Source: Hemileia vastatrix
Lineage: Eukaryota; Basidiomycota; Pucciniomycetes; Pucciniales; Zaghouaniaceae
NCBI GenBank assembly: GCA_030280995.1
Contig: JASXTE010000008.1
Span: 27,610,193-27,674,192 of the forward strand
Reading direction: 5' to 3'
Length of the DNA stretch: 64,000 nt
Each line of letters starts with the position of its first letter. Within the stretch, counting starts at the first letter, position 1. The notes below the pieces were generated by a model, which had not been told where the DNA came from, did no database searches, and was given only the letters and a program-made list of their open reading frames with translations. This document shows positions 54,840 to 64,000 of this stretch, piece after piece. Made by a program: the position numbers and the translations under genes.

Positions 54840-57268
54840 TGTCAAATTTAAGATGCATTGGACAATTCTCTTTAAATTTTGAACCTATTTTTCCAAAAGA
54901 AAGATCTGTATTTGATGAAGTATCCACTCCAGTTATTATGCAATGAGGAAGATCTTTAGTTCATGTTTTTGGATTATTCAAAGAAGGAGAAGCAAAACCT
55001 ATTAGTGATCTTTCTAACGGACAGAGCAGCCAAATTGGACAACTACTTGGAGAAATTGGATCTGGATCTCAAATTTTAACTGAGGAAAGGGCTTTGAATC
55101 CCCAAATACCTTATTATTTTTGCTCTTACTTGGTTCTACTATTAAACAGGCAGTATAGAATTTGTGGCCTCCTTTTTTGTTTGACTGATTTTATTATTCA
55201 GGCTAAAGAAGTATTTCTAAATTCTCAAATTGATTTGACACCAATTCCACACTACAATCCAACTGTCTTCTTCAATATTTCTCATTCTTGTATTCACACA
55301 ACTTCTAAAATTTCTGGGACAAGGGATAATCAAATGGCAAATCTATCTATACGTGGTATGAAAAAAACTCTGAAAACGCATCAGATTCAAGCTATCAATT
55401 TTATGATAGACAATGAAAATAACTTATCTGAAAAGTTAGAAAACCTGTGGAGGCATGCAGACAACAGCTGGCTGAGAGTGGGTTTTAATAATTATTATGA
55501 ACAATTTCTTGAAGAAAAGTTATCCTCTGCAGGAATTGGTTCAATTCTAGCTGATGATATGGGCTTGGGAAAGACCCTCTCAACTCTTGGCCTAATTACT
55601 GCAACTCAAAGTGAAGCAAGAAGATTCCAACTCTTGGGTGGTGGACAAGAGAAAGATAGGACATCAGCAACTCTCATCATTTGCCCACTTGCAACATTAT
55701 CAAACTGGGTCAATGAAATAAGAATTCACTTTGAAGATAATGCACTACCTTTCAAGGTTCTTTATGGGAAGGATTCAAAGAAAATTAATTTTGAGGAGCT
55801 TCAGAACCAACTAGTTGTTTTGACTACCTATGAGACAGCAAGTCCATCTTCTTCAAAGAAAACTCCTCAACCTATTCCGCCAGTAACTCATAAACTCATT
55901 TGGTACAGAATAGTTTTAGATGAGGCTCAGTAAGCATTCATTTGAATTACTAATAATTTTGAACATAATATTTTAAAAGCTGATGAAATGTTTAACATAA
56001 TTTAAAAGTTTAATCAAGAATCCCCAGTCACACAAGAATCAGAATATATTGGCCTTGGAGGCTGAGTATCAACTATGCTTGACAGGGACACCAGTTCAGA
56101 ACCGAACAACTGATCTTTAAAGCCTTATATCATTCCTCAGAATCGAAAGATGGCAAGAAAACTGGTTGTTGATTAATTTTCTTATGAATGGCTTAAACAG
56201 ATGAAGCTCTAGCTCAATAAAATCAATAAATACTCTCATGAATGTCATATGCCTGCAAAGGACAAAAGAAGAAATCTTATCACTTCCTCGAAAAATTGAG
56301 CAAGGAATATCTGTAGAATTATCAGAAACTTGGCACTCAAAACTTACGAAGCTTCAAGAACGTTTTTCTGAGTATTATGGGCCTTCTCAAAACACCAACC
56401 TCCCTTGGGACTCAGCTGAGTTTCTCCGAGAACTGTCAATTTTATGGCAATTTTGTAACCACCCTGTCTACAAAAACCCAGATCAACCTCCAACATTTCC
56501 TTTCACATGGAAACATTCAGCAAAGATTATACATCTAATCAGTCATTTAGAAATTTTCTTAAGGGGAGAACGGGGGATAATTTGTCCCAAGGCTGTTATA
56601 TTTGCAGAATATGCAGACTTTTTGGAAATGTAAGGAATTCTATTAATTATCTCAATAACTTATTTTTAGCTTAAACAACATTTCAATATTCTATCCATTG
56701 AAATAGTATAAAAAAGGCTTTAGATGAACATGGAATTAGCTACACAGAACTTGTAGGAAAGTTGAGCATGAAAAAAAGGGATGAAAATCTGGACAAATTC
56801 AAAAATGATGAAAGATGTCAAGTTTTGCTTGGTACAATCAAGGCTGCAGGAGTTGGAATAGACTTGAGGTGTGCACAAAATGTATATATAATGGTAATCC
56901 AAAGAGTCTTATATTGAAATAGAAAAGGTTGAAAAGAGAATTTGTTTAAAATATTGAAACAGGAGCCTAATTGGAATCCAGCAGTTGAACAGCAAGCAGT
57001 TGATCATCTGTATAGAATGGGCCAACAGAATGAAGTTCATGTACTCAAGTATTTTGTAAGCAGAAGTATTGAATTCAGCATTTATAAGATACAAAGAAAA
57101 AAGATTGAGCTATCAATGTATGTGAAATTTTCTTTATATAAAGTTGCATCATAGCTAAAAATATTTATCTGTTCTAATTTTTTAAGGTTAAGTGTCCCAA
57201 ACATTGGAAACAAGGAATATGAGTCTGCTAGATTATTGATTAGGGAATTCATCAATAACTCACATTAG
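54840..57268 (+). pseudogene. SNF2-family ATPase/helicase (Rad5/HLTF-like), three in-frame stops
   Basis: Exon 1 (54840-55929) has the Walker A motif ADDMGLGKTLSTLGLI and ICPLATLSNWVNEI. Splicing 55929 to 56009 creates DEAH, giving DEAHLIKNPQSHKNQ, then CLTGTPVQNRTTD. The helicase C part spans three exons with ALDEHGISYTELVGKLSM, TIKAAGVGIDL and the arginine-finger block VDHLYRMGQQNEV, ending ARLLIREFINN at 57268. Stops: TGA 54944, TAA 56118 (TDL*SL, normally Gln) and TGA 56202. Such proteins use ATP to translocate on DNA and remodel nucleosomes; no RING finger is visible between the lobes. All introns have good GT/AG sites, so decay is recent. It lies 2.1 kb upstream of the TNP2 relic on the same strand. 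Confidence 0.87.
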
Positions 57269-58262
57269 AATTTGAAATTTGTTCAAGTATGTAGGAAATG
57301 TTTATTGGGGATTGACAATTAAGAAGTCTTAATTGTTGAGGATTAAGAGAAGCGAGATATAATAAAGAATAGCAGTCACTTGGAAAACCCCTGGGGACTG
57401 GAAAAGAATTAAAGTGAGTCTCAATTGAGGATACCAAATTTAATCTATCATATAATGCCAAGTTCTTAAGTATTTCTCCTGAATAAGAGGAAGATTCTCA
57501 GATTTGAATGTGTTTCTGGTCGAGATTTCGTGCAAGTCTTTAGAATTCTTCAGATCTCCATGGCAATAAAATCCGCTTAAAAGAACCTTCATCATCAATT
57601 TCAGTGTCTGAGCAACATTTGACGTTTTTGAAAAGATTCTCATAGGTTTCACCAGTTGGAAGTTGTTTAAGAAGGTGAGTTTGGTTAAAAGAATTCTGAA
57701 AAAGATTGAAAAATTTATATAAGCTTGTGTAAAAAAAAAAGGTAAAAATATTAGTTCTTACTTTCTTTTTTATTTTATATTTATACTTTCTTATTTTAAC
57801 TATTTCACGGAAACTATCAGAATCTTTTCCGAGTCGCAATTTATCAGCATAACCTATAAACCAGCGGTGAAGAACACCCATTTGATTTAGGTAGGAAATA
57901 TGAGTAGAGTCCATTGAATAAGAAACTAAATAATTATTTTCCAAAGCTTTATCCCAGTGCTTAATGATAATTTTTGCCAAAACTTGATTCCACTCATGAA
58001 ACCAATCAAGATTCCAAGCAAACGTTTTTCCAGGAAAGTTGCATTGAAGAAGAAAGTGGATAAAAGCATTGTGGAATATAGCAGGGATTTGTTCAGAAAC
58101 ACGGTAATTTTGTTCAGGATATGGAAAATTAATATCAATGTTGAGAGAGCTTATATTGAACAATGAAAACCTATGTAGTTGTTCTTTGGTGGGGTTCAGC
58201 TTCCATTCATTAGACTGAGGTGAAATATTCAAAAGCACACAACAGAAATTGTAAATAGACCT
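57252..58262 (-). pseudogene. unrecognised broken gene, antisense between SNF2 and TNP2
   Basis: After a TTTTTGCAG acceptor at about 58263 the frame reads IYNFCCVLLNISPQSNEWKL, then about 160 codons including NLDWFHEWNQVLAKIIIKHW and GVLHRWFIGYADKLRLGK. A GTAAGA donor (about 57762) and TTTTCAG acceptor (about 57696) lead to a second exon ending LPWRSEEF. TAA (57540) and a later TGA break the frame, but coding-like sequence continues (ALYDRLNLVSS, PVPRGFPSDCYSLLYLASLN) to about 57252. Upstream exons were not found. The aromatic-rich composition and spliced structure suggest a real protein; no family is recognised. Its 3' end abuts the SNF2 3' end. Confidence 0.5.
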
Positions 58263-59426
58263 GCAAAAATAAGAAGTTGATCAAGGGAGTATCTCATTGA
58301 ATCTTTTATTTAGTACACGGGTATTAGTAGGTATTTTTCCCTGAGGAAAATAAGAACAACTAGAGCTCATCATATATGTTATGAAAAGCAAAATGAACAA
58401 AAATATAAAATTTTGAAAGGATATGGCAACAAAAACACTACTATAATAAATTTTTTATTTTGAAAATAGTTAATAATGAAGAGTTGAGTGGACGGACAGA
58501 TGAGCTTTCTCATGAATATCTATGTATGTTCATAATTAATTCAAAAGGAAATAACTCAGCTGTAATAGAAAATTATTGCATGATAAACGGGTAAAAATAT
58601 AATGCAGAATCATTTTGATTTTCCAACTTATTTTGATAATATTTTGATGCAAATAATGACCTTATTTGAGCTTGTTGATTGTGCTGACAAACATATTTTA
58701 AAAATTTTAGATTAACACCTTATTAGTATGTATATATTTTATTTACCAAGATTACTCGGAAACCATACCAATTTTTCAGAGTTTAAAATAAGCAACTTAA
58801 TGTAAAAATTCTGTTTTATGGATTCTGGAAGCTTTACTTTGATGACCTCTTAGATTTGAAAATTTTAAAATAATATATTTTGTTGAAAAAATAATTATTT
58901 TTCAGACTGTAATTCTATATTGTGAAAAATAAATATTATAAATTTTTTTATATCTTATAGTGATTATTAGTGAAAACCTTTCTGCTACTTGGCAGAATTT
59001 TATTAATTCAGGTGATTGCAGAAAAAAAAAACGGCAACACTTAAATAACTTTATTATTATAAATTAAATGGTATTATTTTGATTCAAGTTATATCATAGT
59101 TTCTCCTATATTTAAAAATGTGATGAATTTTTATTCTCTTATAGTATTATGCTTTGTGCAAAATAAGCTGTTTGATAAACATGTATGCAACATTGTAAAG
59201 TGTAGCGAGTCTGAAACATTTTGCTGATGCACAGTATGGATAACTACTTAATGCATGGTTGATCTGCATGAAACAAACATTCAAAGAAATCCATGGTAAC
59301 CAACTTGTTGATAAACTTCTTGAGACGTAAAAATTAGCTTATTTTAGTAAGTTCTTCACAATAAATAAGTAGTTTGTTCAATTGCTACCATCCAGTAACA
59401 TATTTTTCAGATCCAGAAGTCTTAAA
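58263..59426. other. AT-rich interval before the TNP2 gene
   Basis: No ORF with recognisable content. It may hold 5' exons of the minus-strand gene and the TNP2 promoter; neither can be defined by eye. Confidence 0.45.
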
Positions 59427-62400
59427 ATGCCACCATTTTTTTGCGTTTGTAAATGTGAAGAGCTTGGATGTTCACCAAGAAAGCATCAGACCTCATTGGG
59501 AAGCTTTGAAGTTGGTGTAGCTTTCAAAACATCTCAGTCATACTCCAAACATGAAGAGGAAAGAAATCGCAAAGCACAGATGGTTGGTACATCCAGCGCT
59601 TAACCTAACTTAGGATCCAATATCCAAGATCTTGTAAGACATAAATATTTGGTAAATAAAGAGAAATTATGTTTCAATTATTCTCTATTTTTTTTTTTGC
59701 TTAGGGGCAGCCTGTTTTGGAAACAATTCAATCTCTACCACGGTCAAATAATTTGAATTTGGAAGAGCCTTATAGCCAAAAGATAATGTGGCAAGCAGCG
59801 AAACTTTCTCTTATCCATCATTTAAGCAAAGAAGGTTGTGCTGAATTTTTGCATGATGAAGTCAACAAACTCAAACTTATTAGTGACATAGGCAAACTAG
59901 ATGCTAGCAGAATCATCAGCCTGATTCCCCTTTCTATAGAGACAGTTTTTAGTCAATTGCAACTAAATCCATTATTTGTCACCAAGACATGCTGTGCTAA
60001 GTGCTTTGCTCTTTTTGACTATATCCCCAAACACCAACCATTGACCTTATCTTTTACTCAACCTTTTTATTCATCCTCAAAGCGCTATTTGAAAGATTTC
60101 GGACAGAGAGAAGAAACTGTCAATTGTGATGAAAATTTGTATTTGGCTAAGTACAAACAAGAAGAAGCAATCTACCATCCTCGTAAAACATTTCATCACA
60201 ACAGTTTGGTTGAATGGCTTTCAGGAAAGTTTAAACTAATCAAATTTGAGAAACTTATTGAGAAAAAAAATGATTTTCTAGAAAAAATGGAAAGGGATGT
60301 CATGAAAGATGTATATGATGGTTTTGTATGGAAAAATTTTCCAGATATTTCTATGACTCAAAATAGAAGTGTCGATGGATATACAAAAACACGAGGTAAT
60401 TTAATGTTTAGTTTATATGTTGACTGGTTTAGGCCGGGTGGCAATTGTATTGGAGGTTATCAGAAATCTGTGGGTAATATCTTGTTGGTGTGTATGAACT
60501 TGCCTACAGAAGATCAATACAAAACCGAAAATCTATTTTTGTATGCTATTATTCCCGGTCCAACTGAGCCAACGAGTGAGCAAATAAATCATCTTCTAAA
60601 GCCTCTTGTCAATGAACTAAAGACTCTATGGGATGGCATATTAATTGAAAAAACACCTCACTATCCACAGGGCCAAAAAATAAGGGCTGCATTATTCTCT
60701 TTAATAGGAGACATTTCATTGATGCGAAAGATTGCTGGTTTTGCAAGTCACTTAGCCACTAAGCTCTGCTCTGTCTGTCATATTTCAAAAGATGAAATGA
60801 GTGAGCATCAAGTCAAAAATTTTTCCTTACGTACTCATGAGGATCATATGCACTGGGCAGAGAAGTGGAAAAAGTGCCAGTCACATTGGGAGCGGGTATC
60901 TATTGTTAGGAATCATGGGGTTCGATGTAGCGAGCTAAATAACCTTGTATATTGGCAACCTACGGAATATTGCTCAATTGACTTGATGCATTCACACATG
61001 CTTGGAAATCTTAAAGATCACAGTCTGAATTTTTATCTAATACAAAATGCCGCAATCGACCTAGAAAAAAAGCTGACAAAGGAAAAAAATTGGCATGTAA
61101 GAAGAGAAGATGATGATGCACGTTCTGATATATTTCTAAATAAGCAATATAAAAAACGTAGAAGCAGCTTAATCAGCACTGATGCCAATAATATTGAACC
61201 AGTGGGACGGCCAAAAAGACTACAATATACAAGTACAATGAGACGGTCACAAACATATCTTAGAATGGATAGTGGAGGAGCTGAATCGGAAGGATCAAAC
61301 AGCCGGACAAAGTCATCAAGTTCTGAAAATCACTTTCAAACCTTAAAGTTTGGCTCCGAACATGCTTCTGAAAGTGGAAGTCAAAATTCAACCTATAAAT
61401 TATGGAAAAAAAGTATCAGTATATCCGAAAGTGAAAGATCTAATTCATCTGTTGAGACCATTAGAAGTAAGGAAGATATAAAGAGGGGCAAAGAGAAAGA
61501 AAGTGAAAGAACTAGGAATCCACAATTGTCAGCCACTGAGCTAGAGACAGTGTGGAATGTGATAGAGCAAACAAAAAAACCTTCCTGGATTTCACGAGTG
61601 CCAAAACAAGTAGGATCTAAAAAGTCAGGTTCCCTCAAAGCTGCGGAGTGGAATGTACTTTATACTGTTTACTTTCCTTTGTCACTTATCCCCCTTTGGG
61701 TAGAAAAATTAAATCAAGCTGAGACATCCATGACGTCAGACCACAAACCTAGAGAATATTATCTTCTCAAATCACTCACCACTTTAAGTTCAATTACCAA
61801 ATTTTTGACTTTAAAAAATGTGTCTGCCGATGAAGTTGATGAATTAAAACAACTGCTATTGGAGTATCGTAACTGCTTGGAAGAAGGTTGGAAAAATATC
61901 AGCTTTAAGCCAAATCTTCATTTCACTCAACATTTTCACGAAATGATCAAACGTTTTGGTCCACCCGTAGGTATGGCTACTTGGGCTGCTGAAAGAGCTA
62001 ATGGTATATTATCAGAAATTCCAAACAATCATCATCCAGGTATTTAGTTTGGTAATTGGGTGCTTAAAAATGCAAATGAGCTAATTTATTTTTATTGAAC
62101 ATAGAAGAAATACCACGGACCATGCTCAAGCACTGGCATTGGAAGTCTAGGGTATTGGAACTAGGTGAAGCTGAAGATGATGCTCAGTATGGATCTAATA
62201 TTAAAGAAATTGAGTAAGATACAAAAAAAAGACATTTCCATTTAACTGAGGCATTATTTACAAAATGGGTACGGGCACGCTTAAGAAAAGAGACATCTAA
62301 ACAGGCTTTGTTACCATCAGAGAAGGTAGGAGACAGGGTAGTTGAAAATATAGCAAGCATACTGGTCCATGGAAAGCATTATACCACTCATGACCAGAAT

Positions 62401-62840
62401 CCTGGGAATTCTACCATTGAATTCTACTTTGGAAAAGATAGTCAGTTTGGGCATATTGATCAGCTTTTTAGTTCAAAGGACAATAATGAAAAAGTCTATC
62501 TAATCGTTAGTCCATTTAAAGAGCTTATACCAGAAGATACAAAAAAGGATCCCTATGAGGTGTTTCCACAAGTGCATTGCCGTTTAGTAAGAGTAGAAAA
62601 AGCGACACAAATTGTGATAAATCAAGATTCAATTATTGGACATCCTGCCACTTTACAGCACCAAAGGGGAATGTTTGGAATAAAGTACGATGTTATCACT
62701 GCTGTTGGACTTCAGACACTAGTAAGTAAAAAATTAAACAACATGGACATTTTATTTTCGTTAATATGGTTGAAATTATTTAGGATTGGTAAGAATTTGG
62801 AGGATTTGGAAAGTTTGTAATAGATCTTTGGAACAGCTAG
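59427..62840 (+). pseudogene. TNP2-type CACTA (EnSpm) transposase, three in-frame stops
   Basis: Exons 59427-59633, 59705-62039, 62105-62721 and 62784-62840 join in frame. The N-terminus has a Cys motif (MPPFFCVCKCEELGC). The central TNP2 block has LYVDWFRPGGNCIGGYQKSV, NILLVCMNLPTEDQYKTENL, IIPGPTEPTSEQINHLLKPL and CSVCHISKDEM. The nuclease blocks are EYCSIDLMHSHMLGNL and FTQHFHEMIKRFGPPVGMAT followed by WAAERANG. A Ser/Glu-rich low-complexity insert (about 61080-61530) splits them. The conserved C-terminal part includes STIEFYFGKDSQFGHIDQLF and KKDPYEVFPQVHCRLVRVE. Stops are TAA 59601, TAA 62215 and TAA 62790. This is the transposase of CACTA elements, which recognise CACTA ends and make 3-bp duplications, matching the MITEs here. 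Confidence 0.87.
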
Positions 62841-63220
62841 ATGCAAGATTAATAAATAAAACTTTTTGAGATGTTGCCTAAATGTTTAAGAAAACAATAA
62901 CAAGGGCATTCATTACGGTTTAGAAACCCTGCTATTAATGAGTAACATTTTATTGTAAATGTAATTCCAACTAAAAGGAATTCAATGTACTATACAAAGT
63001 CTACCTATACTTGAAAAATATTATAAATAGTTCAGAACCAGGGTTGAAAAATCTAAGGACCATATTTTTCAAGCCAATAAAACTGAGTTTTCCACTAATT
63101 TTTTCGCTTGAATATTTTATTCATTAAACTCACAATTAAAATGTATAACTAATTTCTCTTTAATATTATCTTGTCTATATTCTGAAAGTTAATAATTTTT
63201 TTTTTATAAAGCACAAAATG

Positions 63221-64000
63221 TCTAATACTGGTGATGCCATGCAGGTTGATCCTCCATTAGAAAGTAATCCTAGAATGCCTCCATTGGGTCCTGCTCCCCC
63301 TGAAAGACCTAGTGAAAATCCAGGTAAACCCTAACCTCCTCCTCAGTCTTCATCAGATCCCCAAATTTGATCAATTGATTGCTCTTCTAACATCACAAAT
63401 ACAGATGGTTGATCCGCACCTGGTAATGTTTAGCAGGAAGTAGAAAGTGTAGTTAATGATTGGGCTATTATGTTGTTGAATCAGTTTCTTGGAAGCAGTG
63501 GGGGATCCACTTCTACTAACCCAGCCGCCAGTACCAGTGGACCTGGTGAGTAAACTTTTTCAACATGCTTTTATGTTTTAAAATAGGTTTACCAATTTTT
63601 ATTTTCAAAAATTTGCAGTTAATCCCTCTCTTATAATTAGAGCTACTGATCAGCGCAGAATACTTGATGCTGATTCACTTCAAAATGACCAAAACTTGCG
63701 AATGGTTAGAAGCATAGTTACGAGGTGTGATGTACAAAGGAGCTCAGATTCTATTAACCAAAATATCTATCACTTTTTTAAGTTCTGTCTTGGTGGACCC
63801 ATTAATGTATCTGAGTTTCCTATAGGCCCAACAAATGAAGAACTTACAGATAGGAAAAATTGGCATGAGTACAAGATATTGACGATTGAAACAGCATTAA
63901 AACAGGTTCAAAACGCACCGCAGGCAACTTCAGCTGCTGATTTTCAATTTATTTTAACAAATACTGCTATATTCTTATGTTACAAAATTCATCTACCAAC
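63221..64000 (+). CDS. unrecognised spliced gene running off the right edge
   Basis: A start at 63221 gives MSNTGDAMQVDPPLESNPRM, Pro-rich, then stops or unresolved introns between 63332 and 63430. A later segment (63434-63550, VVNDWAIMLLNQFLGSSGG, Ser/Thr-rich) ends at a GTGAGT donor; after a TTTGCAG acceptor (about 63618) the frame reads NPSLIIRATDQRRILDADSL and stays open to 64000 (GPTNEELTDRKNWHEYKILT). The family is unknown. It may belong to the CACTA element as a further cargo gene. It may be broken near its N-terminus. The interval 62841-63220 shows no gene. Confidence 0.45.

Larger units (their letters stand above)
53941..64000 (+). mobile_element. left part of a large CACTA/TNP2-type transposon with SNF2 cargo
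   Basis: The proposed left end is CACCATGGGAAATCAGGGGG at 53941, after ATA, then TGAACTGCTAACAGTTCCC and five TTGAGC motifs (54095-54178). Inside lie a SNF2 helicase relic, an opposite-strand gene relic, a TNP2-type transposase relic and the start of another gene. All are on plus except one. No right end was found before the window edge, so membership of all genes in one element is inference. Confidence 0.5.

Noticed and set aside
55094..56633. SNF2 ORFs as two intact separate genes
   Set aside because: They are parts of one spliced frame (splicing restores DEAH) interrupted by three stops.
1..64000. tRNA or rRNA genes
   Set aside because: No tRNA-like cloverleaf with B box or rRNA segment was recognised by eye; a covariance-model scan would be needed to exclude them.

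Overview
The window looks like a transposon-saturated, AT-rich fungal chromosome, most likely a basidiomycete and plausibly a rust (Pucciniales). The evidence is short introns with clear GT...AG signals, fungal-type single-copy genes, and Ty3/gypsy integrase and chromodomain sequence of a type familiar from rusts. The species assignment is inference; no search was run. Two host genes can be fully assembled, both on the minus strand: a THADA/Trm732-family gene (13545-21057, 11 exons, 2,075 codons without a stop) and an IAH1-type SGNH/GDSL esterase (39823-41006, 5 exons, 262 aa). A third host-type gene, a DOCK-family GTPase exchange factor (44443-47095, minus), survives only as a pseudogene.

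Layout. 1-7728: Ty3/gypsy chromovirus cut by the left window edge, with one in-frame stop in its long polyprotein and a 1.5 kb 3' LTR. 7729-8080: an orphan exon fragment. 8081-12435: a second gypsy element, decayed and truncated inside reverse transcriptase. 12693-12942: a 250-bp CACTA-type MITE. 13545-21057: THADA. 21314-32375: a Ty1/copia element (about 5 kb without insertions) invaded by a solo gypsy LTR, a second 250-bp MITE and a 4.7-kb two-gene PIF/Harbinger element. 32431-39760: a cluster of CACTA-type MITEs split by a second Harbinger element (33910-38469) whose transposase is intact. 39823-41006: the esterase. 42034-43207: a truncated third Harbinger. 44443-47095: the DOCK pseudogene. 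47826-48075: a third 250-bp MITE. 48793-53625: two related Cys-rich genes (plus strand) lying antisense and next to a Tf2-like gypsy pol relic (minus strand). 53941 to the right edge: the left part of a large CACTA/TNP2-type element carrying a SNF2 helicase relic, an unrecognised minus-strand gene, the TNP2 transposase relic and the start of another gene.

How the parts fit. The most coherent story is a CACTA (EnSpm) system. The TNP2 transposase relic sits inside an element whose left end (CACCATGG..., then AGGGGGTG and a GCTAAC-centred dyad, then TTGAGC repeats) has the same architecture as the 250-bp MITEs (CACTACGC..., AGGGGGTG, GCTAGC-centred dyad, TTGAGC repeats, 3-bp target duplications). 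The MITEs therefore look like non-autonomous partners of such elements. The Harbinger elements are two-gene elements (DDE transposase plus SANT/Myb-like partner on opposite strands) in different states of decay. No CRISPR array, rRNA or tRNA gene was recognised by eye.
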